NCBI RefSeq assembly: GCF_017654505.1
Contig: NC_054537.1
Coordinates: forward strand, 71,938,618-72,002,617
Direction: 5' to 3'
DNA: 64,000 nucleotides
Source: Polyodon spathula
Taxonomy: Eukaryota; Chordata; Actinopteri; Acipenseriformes; Polyodontidae
In this document: one piece after another, positions 14,609-25,396 of the stretch
How the letters are laid out: every line of letters starts with the position of its first letter
Position numbering within the stretch: the first letter of the stretch is position 1
Position numbers and translations under genes: made by a program
Notes under the pieces: generated by a model
Told to the model about the DNA's origin: nothing
The model's database searches: none
What the model saw: only the letters and a program-made list of their open reading frames with translations

Positions 14609-15153
14609 TGTGAAAGGGTGGCTTTGAAGGGGTGACGTCAGACCAGAAACACAGACTAAAAACAATGAATGGCGGGTGAAACTGAAGTCCAGTGGTGCTC
14701 AGTGTTTTGTTAAATAATAGAAAATAAAAGATTTAAACAAACACAAAACTACGCAAACAAAAAGGCGCGTTGGCCAAACAAATAACTATTGTGCTGGTGT
14801 TTGAGCCATCACTCTTAGCAATTCTTATATTTCTCAGTTGTTTAGTTTAGATCCTCGCTCCCATTCTCTAATCCTAGACACTCTCTCCATGAGCGCAGAA
14901 AGCTGCAGGCTTTTATATTCTGGCCGAGGGGTTAAGTAGCTATTAATTATCTCATTACCCCTCGGCCATAGTCTGCAGGAGTTTAATAAGGATGTGTGAC
15001 TGTCAGCTAGTTAAACAATCAGTAGCTGATCAGTCACGCATCCTTACAAGGTCTTTAAAATCAAAACAACAGCCTGGAGGGTGGTGTATTGCTTGTCCGG
15101 CCACAAAATAGAAAATACAAACAATAAACAAAGGGGTGGGACACTCTGCCACA
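14609..15153 (-). mobile_element. solo LTR, CRE-bearing family (copy B), nested
   Basis: Flanked by a perfect 5-bp target duplication gtagg (14604-14608 and 15154-15158), which splits the integrase zinc region of the decayed Gmr1 copy. Read on the minus strand it starts TGTGGCAGAGTG and ends CCCTTTCACA. It has a TATA box (TATAAAAG, 14910-14917) and TGACGTCA at 14633-14640, 24 bp from the LTR end. Just upstream of the TATA box lies a hairpin: ggccgaggggtta at 14922 is inverted at 14955-14967. Same family as 36246-36955. No internal region. Confidence 0.88.
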
Positions 15154-16916
15154 GTAGGTCCTGCATACTGATGTGTCGAAATATGTAGCCATATGCCCAG
15201 ACTGCCAGCAAGTAGAGCCGGGTTGACTGCGCCCTGCTCCTTTGGTTCCATTACCAATTATGTCCACTCCCTTTGAACGCATTGCAATGGAGATAGTGGG
15301 CCCTTTGCTACCTTCTGACTCTGGGGATACGCATATATTAGTAGTGGTAGATTATGCAACGCGATACCTGGAGGCAGTTCAATTGAGGCCCACTAGTGCC
15401 GCTGCAATAGTCACAGAGTTAGTGCAGATTGTGGATAGAGTAGGGATCTGCAAGGAGATTTTGACTGATCATGGAACCAACTTTTTGTCTAACACGTTAC
15501 AGCAGGTATAGAAAATATAAAAAATAATTCCCATCAGGACATCTGTTTATTATCCACAGAGGAACGGTTTGGTGGAACAATTTAACCAGATCTTGAAGCA
15601 GATGCTGAGACGTTTTGTAACGACAGCAAAAACATTGGGCATCACTTCTTCCCTACCTCCTTTTTGCAGAGAGAGAGGTGCCGCAGAGCTCAACCGGGTT
15701 CTCCCCCTTTGAGCTATTGTATGGCCGACAGCCTCACAGCATCCTCGATCTGTTGAGAGTGGGGTTGGAGGAGCACAAAGGCTCATCCAAAAATGTAGTG
15801 AAGCATGTGCTCCTACTAAGAGATCACCTGGATTTGGTCAGTCGTTTGGCCCAGGAAAACCTCAAATCGGCTCAGCAGCGGCAACAGTAGCATTACAATA
15901 AAAATGCAAGAATTTGAAGCTTTCAACCTGGAAACAAGGTAATACTGCTGCGTCCCTCCTCACAATCAAAATTATGAGCTAAATGGACTATAGGAAAGGT
16001 GAATTATGAAATGAACGGAAAATTTATCATATAAATGTATTAAAGCCCTGGCAGGCAAGGGAGGTCTTATTTAAAGCCCCAGGCAATGTAGAGGATGATT
16101 AAGGCCCCTGACCAGAGACCCCTAACACGAAAATCATTTTAATGGGGGAACAATTGGTTCCAGATCAGCAACGGGAACTGTGTAAGCTTATTGAGGAGTT
16201 CAGCGATGTTTTTTCTGACGTGCCCGGCAGGACTAACTTGTTGAATATGATATTGTCTCTCCCTCAGGTGTCAGTATGAGAGAGACCGTACCGGATCTCG
16301 GAAAGTCGACGAAGTGGCATTCACAAAGAGGTATGGGACATGCTCGATCTTGGGGTGATTGAGCCTTCCAGGAGCGAGGGATGCAGTCCAATTGTCATAG
16401 TGGCCAAGAAAGACGACATCAACAGCTTCTGTGTGGACTTCCGGAAGGTAAACACTATTGTCAAGTTCGATGCGTACCCTATGCCTCGGGTCAATGAACT
16501 TCTAGATAGCCTGGGAAAGGCGAAGTTTATCTCTATTCTGGACCTGACAAAGGGATACTGGCAGAAACCCTTAACCAGCAGTTCTAGAGAAAAAAACAAA
16601 AAACACACACATTTTCAACACCAGAAGGGCTGTTTCACTTTAAAACCATGCCGTTGGAGCTACATGGTGTGGCCGCTGCCTTTCAGAGACTGATGGACCA
16701 GGTTTTATGCCCACATCATGAATACGCAACAGTGATTTACAGCACCATCTGGCAAGAACATTTGGCTAGGATTACAGCTGTCCTTCAGTCTCTAAGGGTA
16801 GCCCAGCTGACAGCTAACTTGAGAAAATGTGTGTTTGTCAAGATAAAAACTCAATATTTGGGATTTTTAATGGGAAATGGAAGGGTGAGACCAGTGGCCA
16901 CCAAAATCCAGGCTTT

Positions 16917-17884
16917 GGTTAGAACACAAGAACATAAGAAAGTTTACAAACGAGAGGAGGCCATTCGGCCCATCTTGCTCGTTTGGTTGTTAGTAGCTTA
17001 TTGATCCCAGAATCTCATCAAGCAACTTCTTGAAAGATCCCAGGGTGTCAGCATCAACAACATTACTGGGGAGTTGATTCCAGACCCTCACAATTCTCTG
17101 TGTAAAAAAGTGCCTCCTGTTTTCTGTTCTGAATGCCCCTTTGTCTAATCTCCATTTGTGACCCCTGGTCCTTGTTTCTTTTTTCAGGCTGAAAAAGTCC
17201 CTTGGGTCGACACTGTCAATACCTTTTAGAATTTTGAATGCTTGAATTAAGTCGCCATGTAGTCTTCTTTGTTCAAGACTGAACAGATTCAATTCTTTTA
17301 GCCTGTCTGCATATGACATGCCTTTTAAGCCCGGAATAATTCTGGTCGCTCTTCTTTGCACTCTTTCTAGAGCAGCAATATCTTTTTTATAGCAAGGTGA
17401 CCAGAACTGCATACAATATTCAATAGGTCTTACTAGTGCATTGTACAGTTTTAACATTACTTCCCTTGATTTAAATTCAACACTTTTCACAATGTATCTG
17501 AGCATCTTGTTAGCCTTTTATATAGCTTCCCCACATTGTCTAGATGAAGACATTTCTGAGTCAACAAAAACTCCTAGGTCTTTTTCATAGATTCCTTCTC
17601 CAATTTCAGTATCTCCCATATGATATTTATAATGTACATTTTTATTTCCTGCGTGCAGTACCTTACACTTTTCTCTATTAAATGTCATTTGCCATGTGTC
17701 TGCCCAGTTCTGAATCTTGTCTAGATCATTTTGAATGACCTTTGCTGCTATAACAGTGTTTGCCACTCCTACTTTTGTGTTGTCTGCAAATTTAACAAGT
17801 TTGCTTACTATACCAGAATCTAAATCATTAATGTAGATTAGGAATAGCAGAGGACCTAATACTGATCCCTGTGCGTTGATGCGG
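16917..17884 (-). mobile_element. 5'-truncated CR1/L2-group LINE 3' end, nested
   Basis: Interrupts the RT/RNase H linker of the decayed Gmr1 copy: homology stops at caggctttggtt (16909-16920) and resumes at ccccaaaaccaagactcagg (~17890). Minus-strand frames read NDLDKIQNWADTWQMTFNRE, then ALVRPIEYCMQFWSPCYKKD, ALERVQRRATRIIPGLKGMS, RVWNQLPSNVVDADTLGSFK and DEILGS. That is the C-terminal RT thumb/tail region of CR1/L2-type LINEs, normally continuous; here there is a stop at about 17516. The 3' UTR ends in a short repeat of ttatgttcttgtgttct type at 16920. The element is 5' truncated as usual for LINEs. Confidence 0.88.
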
Positions 17885-18261
17885 CAATCCCCAAAACCAA
17901 GACTCAGGTGAGGTCTCTACTGGGATTAGCCAGTTATTACCACCGCTTTATCCCTGAGTATGCCACAGTGGTTAACCCTTTACTAGACCTCAACAAAAAG
18001 AGTGTCCCAAATTTAATTAAGTGGTCAGCTGAGTGTCAGGGGGAATGTTATACTATTAAGCGTAAACTTTGCCAGGCCCCCACCCTTATCAAACCTGATT
18101 TCACCAACAGATTCATCCTCCACACCGATGCGTCAGATGTAGGTTTGGGTAGTCTTGTCCCAAAAGGTAGACAAAGTAGAACACCCAACACTGTATCTCA
18201 ATAAAAAGATGCTACCTCGGGAGCGCAACTACTCCGTAGTTGAAAAGGACTGTTTGGCCTG

Positions 18262-20215
18262 CCCTTTTCAGCATGACATCCAGACATTTGCCTAGCACTC
18301 TGGAAAAGGTGGATTGGCCCATCCCTCCAGACATCCAACTGTGGTCTGAAAGGAACCACAGGCTAAGTAGTGCAGAGAACACAGCACTTTCAGATGTTCA
18401 GGGATAGCGGTCCCTCGATTGACACTGGGGTCTAGCTTGTCCCTAAATTCAGCTATTAGGTCTAGAACCAGGGTTCTCAAACCATGGGCAGCATATGGCC
18501 CAGTATATATATTTTTGTTACCCGCATATACTTCACAGAGTCACTTATGAGAATGACATCTGACGTTTTGAAAGATAATGTGAGAGAAAAAAATGTGATA
18601 GTCCATAAAATTTGCGCCCTCCAATTGAGCAATGACTCGGTAGCTCGGAGCATTACCATTATATCTGATCACATTTTTTAGCAGTCTGACTGCTGCTATC
18701 AAATCAAGCCTAGCTTTTAGCATTGCATAATTGTGACATCGCTCAACTATGTATCTGGGTTCGATGGGTGGATCATAGCATGGCCTGTCACGAGGAAATG
18801 CTGACGCTGTTGGGCATACACAGACAAACGACAAGTGAAAATGTTTACACAGCAGTGAAAAAACTAATTTCTGTGACAACCGATGGTGCCCCAGCAATGG
18901 CTGGGAAAAGAAAGGGTGTTGTAGCCCTGTTACATGAAGACAGGCCAAATCTGTAGGCATTTCACTGTATTTTTCACCAGGAGGTGCTGTGATCTAAAGC
19001 TGGAGTTGGGAAAATGGCTCATGTCATGAATAAGGTCGTCATGCAGTCAGTCTGAACGCTGAGTATGGTGATCTTCTACAACATACAGACATACAGTGGC
19101 TTAGTCGTGGACGTGTACTGGCAAGATTCTGCGTATTATTACCAGAAGTAAAGATATCCCTTGAAACTATCGGTCAAAATGGGGAGTGGCCCAAATTATG
19201 TTCAGAGGACTGTGTGTGTAACCTCGCATTTCTGACAGACTTGACAGGGTATTTGAATAAATTGAATATTGCAATGCAAGGAAAGGGAAAACTGCTAACA
19301 GATCTCATCACATCTGTAGAAGTTTCAAAATGAAATTAATGTTATACCGAGATCAACTTCAGGGGTGTGATTTCACACATTTTGAGAATGGGATACATGT
19401 GAATGCACTGACCTGCTGACTCAATTTGAAAATCGTTTTCAGGACATTATTTTTTAAAGATCCCCTCAAATTTCCCATTTCACAGTGTAATGACATTGCA
19501 TCAATTGTCAATGCTAACAGAAGGGCACTGGAAGAAGAGCTTATTGAACTACAGACAAGTGATTTCAATGTTACTGACTTTCCAACTCTGAGAATGTGGC
19601 AGAATGTGTCTGGGGAGAACTACAGTTAGTTGCATCAAAAGCAATGTCTGGATTTGGTTCAACCTATGTGTACGAGGCTACCTATTCTACTACGGGCTAC
19701 ATTAAATCCAAATACCATTCAAAATTGAACACTTGGAAGCTGAACTGAGATGTGGTGTAACAGATATGGAAGCAGACTTTATGGCCCTGGTTAGAGACAT
19801 GCAAGTTCACATGAGTCATCAGTAAAGTAGTAATCATTTTATTACTAACATGTTTTTATAGCTGTGCAGTGTTTCTCTGTTTTTAAATGATGCATTGACT
19901 ATGTGAACTGAAAAAAAAACTTGCAGGGTGTGGATCTGTAAACACACTGACTTGCACCAACTGCAGCCCCATTCCATGTTTCAGGGCCGCAAATGTGGCC
20001 CTTTAAAACTAATGTTTGAGAACCTCTGGTCTAGGATGACCTGCGGAGTGAGATGATAACGCTTTAGCACCGCATTCTTCGGCATCCCAAACAAAGTGAC
20101 CCTGGGAATATGCAGGGTCTTCTTCGTCTTGCCCTTCTCCTCCAAACGTGTTCCTGCCTCTCCCCAGCAAAAGCCAAGTGTTGCCGCATCAGGAAGTGTA
20201 CCACAGCAGCCATCC
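18262..20215 (-). mobile_element. PIF/Harbinger transposase fragment split by hAT
   Basis: On the minus strand, 20215-20029 reads PRVTLFGMPKNAVLKRYHLT and PQVILD, and 18467-18262 continues LIAEFRDKLDPSVNRGTAIP, LKVLCSLHYLACGSFQTTVG and CLEGWANPPFPEC, then LAKCLDVMLKR. This is the N-terminal, HARBI1-like part of a PIF/Harbinger transposase (AIPxxLxVLxxLxxxAxGSFQ block). The DDE catalytic part is missing at the left end, where the sequence meets the decayed gypsy copy. The coding order is exact across the hAT insertion, so the hAT element jumped into this transposase. Confidence 0.85.
18468..20028 (+). mobile_element. decayed hAT (Charlie-type) element, nested
   Basis: Terminal inverted repeats are cagggttctcaaac at the left and, inverted, cagaggttctcaaac at the right, the canonical Charlie-type hAT end. 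Flanks gtctagaa (18460-18467) and gtctagga (20029-20036) form an 8-bp target duplication with one change. Inside, frames read ACHEEMLTLLGIHRQTTSEN, ISVTTDGAPAMAGKRKGVVA, then FHCIF with HQE, and later FGSTYVYEATYSTTGYIKSK. This matches GTF2IRD2-like hAT transposases, including the second catalytic Asp block and the C-terminal dimerisation block. Many stops and frameshifts. About 1.56 kb. Confidence 0.9.
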
Positions 20216-21199
20216 TGAAGCCAATGATCCAGTTTACATGTGTGTTTTTTTTCACATAAAGTGGCCATGCACGTGCATGTTGGGAAGAAAAACTTGTGAA
20301 AGTGCCCCAAAAAACATCAGCTATTTTAACAGGAAAGTCTAATTTACCCGTAAGAATCAAGGAAATGCTTGTGAAATCAACGTCCACTTACACATGGAAA
20401 CACAAGCTTCTCATGAAAATGTTAATTAGCTCGTTCAAGTGCCTTACCTAAAGACACTACAAAAGTCACATGGGAATACGTTACCATGGTCCAAAGATGG
20501 TAGCAGGGAAGTTCATTTTTTGTTTGCAGTATTTCCCTGATCAGATTGATGATGCAGATAACCCCACTTCTTTCTCCTTCTTCCCTAATCATGCATAGAT
20601 TTAAATGTGTTTGTAAAGTATCATGCAGATTGTATTTACAAAGTTTCTGTTTAAAACTTTTACTAAAAATGTTTGATAAACTACACCGTAGGCTTGTGAA
20701 TTCATGTGGTTACAGCTACTGTACAGTATTTCAGAAGATAGATTTATTGTAAAGTACTACTAAGTACTATGTTTAAATGTGTATAACTATACTCCCATGC
20801 AATGTCTCCTAGTTATGAGCACAACCCGTCCACCCTCCACTTACAATTGTACACTTACAGTTGGAGCAATGAAGAGACTCGGTGTTAATATTTATAATAA
20901 GGCAAGAGGATATGATGAGGAAGCTTGATATAATGCACAACACAACTTGTTTAACCCACTCTCAAAATAAAATGTGGTGTGGAATTTTTGTGACTTATTT
21001 CTTGGGAATCAACAATACTACTCAATATTCCAATTCTTTATTATGCAGAAGCAGTCAGACAAGTACAACGCAAATGAGGATGCTATATTTGGTACAAAGA
21101 GTCACAAAATAAGCTAATAAAACAAAAATGTGATACAAAAAAAGCACCCTGTTGGGTTACAAAAATAAAGATAGCAGGGCATCTCTAATATCCCTCTAC

Positions 21200-21435
21200 A
21201 TATCACGGTTGAGCAATATTTGCTGGTGGCTGAGGTAGCTGTTCCTCCGCTTCGCTCACCGACAGCAGCCACTAATGCCTGAACACCTCCTTACGGTCCT
21301 GGCACAGACTGTACAGGATGCAGCAGGCAGTAACAATTTGGGAAGCAAACTCGTGGTTCACCTCAGTATACGTCAGTAGTATGCGCAACCTCCCGTTCAA
21401 TAGCCCAAATACCTGCTCAACCACCACTCGGATTT
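21200..21435 (-). pseudogene. PIF/Harbinger transposase C-terminal fragment
   Basis: On the minus strand it reads LGQIRVVVEQVFGLLNGRLR, ILLTYTEVNHEFASQIVTAC and CILYSLCQDRKEVF. This is the end of a Harbinger nuclease: the (R)xxVEQxFGxLKxRFR block with the last catalytic Glu, then ACxxLHN(I/L)C. Since it lies upstream, not downstream, of the N-terminal fragment at 18262-20215, it is a separate copy or a rearranged piece. Confidence 0.75.
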
Positions 21436-24400
21436 GGCCTAGTTTATTATTAATAAAGATATAACCTTATAGCACGTTATAATATTTGTGTCAGCTTAGT
21501 ATCCAGATCTTTTCTTCATTTGAATGCATTTCAATATAATTTTAATTGATTAATGATGGCAAAATGCATATTTGATAGCGGGTGCAGCACGCCAGGTGAA
21601 CACCATTCTTTACATCTACTCCCATATGTTCTGTTCTGACTGCCTCACTGCCTGTAACAGCGTTAGGGCATTTTCTTTTTTTTTTTTTTTTTTTTTACAC
21701 ACGAGTCACTCCAATATGATTTGAGGACTTCCAGTCAGCCATCTGTCCTAAATGCTACACAATCTGATATGCCTTTCACAAAAGTTTTCTTTCAGATATC
21801 TGTCATTCCATAGTTTACAATAGGTATCTTCACAGTGGGTAAGATTCCAGAGGCAATTGTCAGATGCTGGCTTTTATTATGCCTGCTTTTTCCTGTAAAT
21901 TGAACAAACCTCCACATTAGGGTTATTAAAAGTACCCTGTTAATAAATATCTAATTAATACAACATGTTTTATAGGTGTAGTTGAAGTATTAGATTCTTA
22001 ATAGATAATGCTTTATCTCGACCAGGCTTCTTGGCTGAGAATGTGCTGTTTCTCTAATGTACGACTGTATTCTTTCCTATTTGTAGTAAACTGACAACTT
22101 GGTAATGTGCCAATGCTATTACTGTATATGGTCTACTTAAGGGTGGGTCTTGGTAAAGAAGTCGGTTGAGATAAAAAAAAAAGTATTTACACAGATAAAA
22201 TTAGTAGTTTAAATCTGTTAAACTCTGATATGATTTCGCCAGCTACCAAACATATTCCTGGTTCCAAGCGTTGACATAACTGGATAAAACCATGATGTCT
22301 CAAACTATTCTGTACTCAAAAAAAGATAACCCTTTAAAGAGATTGGAAATAAAAAGATGTAAATGTAAGCAGTGTGTTCCATATTAATAAAATTACAATA
22401 TGTCGAATCTGCTCCCAAAGAATACGTTTTGCAAAGTATAAAGAACAAAAAAGGCAGGAGTTTGAATGCATTTGTGTCGTGGGCTCAGTTTTGAGGAATG
22501 TGTTTTTCTTTTGTAGAAACATTGTCATACTAACTTTTGTACTTGATAATATTAATTTAAAAATTAAATTGATCCTATGATTAATACATTGTTGTGACTA
22601 GCTATTAACATTTAAAATATTAAGTACTTGGATATGTTTCAATATTAATTAAATCAAGTTATTAATCAAACTGAAAAATCTTGTTACATACCGGTAATTG
22701 ATTTTTTAAAATGTTTGTATATACAGGTACTACTATTTTATTGATTACTGGCTTGTTGACAGTCATCTTAAAGTAACACTAGAATATGTTTTGTTGGAAA
22801 ATAATAATAATAAAAACAAAGTTTTCTGACGGATTCAAATTTTGCTGCAGATGGATTTATTTTCATAAGTTTTCTTTTGGTTAAGTGGAGCAGCTACACT
22901 CTGCGATTTTTTTTTTTTTTGTGGGGGGATGTTGCAAGCCAACTGAAAGTGATTTTCCAAGTTGTATGTGGTTCTACAGAGTAGTGGCGAAAGAAGTAAC
23001 TTATGCAAGGCTCTTGTTTGCCTCGGTATTGTGAGCATTAGTCTTTTTTGTGCACGACAGTTCAGCGTGAGAGGTAACAGTTGGACATTTTAGTTACATA
23101 AATGTTGTATGCTTTTAATTCTCAGAAAAACACAGGCTGGCTTGTTACAGATTTGTACAGGCCAGAACTTCCGTGACCGATCTGTTGCTGCCGTTAGATT
23201 ATGTGCATGTCAGCTGTGGTGGTTGTGCAGAATTCTGGGTTAAGTGTTAAAGCAAGAGATTCTACCCATAGCGGCGCTTCATATAATAAACTGGAATCGT
23301 AATGGCTTTAACCCATGCTATAGCCAGCATTTGCTTATGACAACAGATTAGAAGTGAGTAAACACTTTTTTAATTAAACAAGAAGTGGGTAAACACCATA
23401 TCCCCTTAATGAGAAGTGGGTAATCTCAGTTTTCACGCATATACTGTACCCTCAAGTACACTACTAAGTATCTGAATCCGGAGGTACATGGAGGTATCGG
23501 TCAGTCTGTATGTCAAACCTACATTATTAAATGTGCACACAGTGGATATACTGTAGGGCATGTATGTGATGTACTTTAATATTACTGACATGCTTATTGC
23601 TAAATTTGGCAAATCTAAGTGTGGAGCGGCAGTCTGCCTCTGGGGATGCAATGTTAATCTTGAGAACATTCATTATCCATGTCACCACCTAGCTTCCACA
23701 ATTTTAATAACAGTGTAGGAGACAAGGTTGACATTCACTTGCTTAAATCTGCAATTACTATGCACCTTTCCTATTGGGGGATGGGGATAAGCTTTGAAGG
23801 TACTAAGAACAGAGACAGGTCATCTGGTTGTTGAATGCAGTAATCCTCTCATTTGATCAGTCTAAAGTTCACAAGATTCAGCAGTCATACAAACATGAGT
23901 GTGACTCAACAATTCCCTGCAACTTTTCCTCTTTCGCTTTAATCTCCTTCCCAGCAGAGCATGAGGCTCAGAAGCTGTGCTTGCTGGGTTCCAGGGGCTT
24001 GTACTACTATACTTACATGACCTGGCTGCACTCCACCCGGAGGTATGAGAAGAAACAGCAAGTGCAGATGCCCATAGCAATATCTTACTAAGTGACTGAG
24101 ATTTACTAAGCCTCCAGACACTCAGCCCCTGACTTCTATCTAGACAATTTCATCTGTAGAGTGAACGCATGACATTCTAACCTAAAGGGACTTGTATCAG
24201 CCATTTAGCAGGTATCTAGAAACTAGCTAACAACCTGCCCTCAACCTCCTTTATAAAACAGAATATTCAGATGCTGCAAGCTGATTGGTTGCTGAGGGGT
24301 TTTAAACCGTGCATATATATAGTTTAATGCACGGTGGAACTTATTTTTGTCTAATTACAGTTTGATTAATAAATTATCAATACACAACGCAATGGAAGCC

Positions 24401-24807
24401 TGAGTATAGTTTTTTATTACTCTATTGTGCCTTGTTACTTGTTTTTCTTGATCATTTTCGCTAAAAGCAGTATATATATTTTTACAGTCGCTACGTTTTT
24501 AGCCATGTTTTCATGTTATTTTAGCCGTTTTGGCTTGTTACTCCCGTCGCGGCCTAGTACATTCCAAAGCCTGCAACTAAATTTCGCCCTTCCCCCAGGT
24601 CTAGCATGTTCTCGGTTGCGTGTACTCAAGTTTTACTAGCTTCAGGCATTTGAGTTAAGTAGCTGGACAGGGCTACAATTAATTATTTTGAAATAGTATT
24701 CAATTATTCTATTTATTGTTGGAAGTGTTGGAACCTCCAGTTTAACCGTGTCTGGTGGACTATTTTTTCTCCAAAGCGAAAGAATATAAATAATGTTGTT
24801 TGTTTGT
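21436..24807. other. dcdc2 intron, no gene seen
   Basis: AT-rich intron with T runs (21677-21697, 22909-22920). A small hairpin with arms accgtgca/tgcacggt lies at 24305-24338. No coding segment or named repeat recognised. Confidence 0.55.
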
Positions 24808-24819
24808 TATATATATATA

Positions 24820-24896
<77 letters not shown>
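24808..24896. repeat. (TA)n microsatellite
   Basis: Nearly pure TA dinucleotides, about 44 units. It produces spurious IYIYI reading frames on both strands. Confidence 0.98.
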
Positions 24897-24900
<4 letters not shown>

Positions 24901-25157
24901 TTGCTTTTTTCTATGTATTATTGTGTCCGTTTTATAAGCAGGATAACACACTCCAGGGCTTGTGGGTTGTGTTGCATTACCATGCGGCTTTGTTGGTATG
25001 AAGTCACAAAGCAGAATGTTAATGCAACACAACCCAGGCCCTATCGTGTGTTATCCCTTACATATAACTGATACATTTTCCCAACATTTTGTAAAATGTA
25101 GTAACTACGATGGTTTCAGTCCTAGACCTTTTGCAGAAATTGTGACAAACTGTGTTG

Positions 25158-25160
<3 letters not shown>

Positions 25161-25226
<66 letters not shown>
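25161..25226. repeat. (TA)n microsatellite next to a dcdc2 donor
   Basis: Pure TA, about 33 units, starting about 70 bp into the intron that follows the 25296-25396 exon on the minus strand. Confidence 0.98.
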
Positions 25227-25228
<2 letters not shown>

Positions 25229-25295
25229 GGACTGATGTCCACGTGACCTGAGAAGGGGGGATCTCAACACAGGCCTCACTTTAATGAATGCTAAC

Positions 25296-25396
25296 CTGGT
25301 CAACTGGAAGCTCCACTTGCAGGCCTTCATCTTCTTGAACCTCCACGGCTCCTCCTGTCTCTGGATTCTCCTCGTATGCCTTAAACACACCCTCTT
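25296..25396 (-). CDS. dcdc2: dcdc2 exon: EGVFKA...PVDQ segment
   Basis: A 101-bp exon with acceptor ttcttcctgcag (above 25396) and donor gttagc (below 25296; GT is present but the +3 to +6 context is weak). It completes a Glu codon and reads EGVFKAYEENPETGG, AVEVQEDEGLQVELPVDQ. This aligns closely with the DCDC2 segment that ends in VEVPVDQ. It is acidic and presumably disordered. Two long TA microsatellites flank it on the downstream intron side (25161-25226 and 24808-24896); the nearer begins only about 70 bp past the donor. The exon ends in phase 0. Confidence 0.94.

Larger units (their letters stand above)
14517..18262 (+). mobile_element. decayed Gmr1-like Ty3/gypsy copy (IN-RT-RNase H)
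   Basis: Parts align in order with 57510-59815 of the intact element. They are: LAHDMPFAGHLGADKTRERI (integrase zinc region) at ~14525; FERIAMEIVGPLLPSDSGDT and EILTDHGTNFLSN (integrase core) at 15242-15510; SSTGFSPFELLYGRQP at 15678-15890; FRKVNTIVKFDAYPMPRV and ILDLTKGYWQKPL (RT) at 16340-16693; RSLLGLASYYHRFIPEYATV and ILHTDASDVGLG (RNase H) at 17908-18160; it stops at VEKDCLA near 18260. Frameshifts, an internal stop (agcatt after caacagtag, 15888) and two nested insertions break it. Integrase precedes RT, as in the intact copy. No LTR or gag remains; both ends are truncated. Confidence 0.9.

Noticed and set aside
18541..18960. 139-codon minus-strand ORF
   Set aside because: Antisense of the decayed hAT transposase; no conserved motif.
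24804..25390. ORFs rich in IYIYIY
   Set aside because: Translations of TA microsatellites; the only real coding part is the 101-bp dcdc2 exon at 25296-25396.
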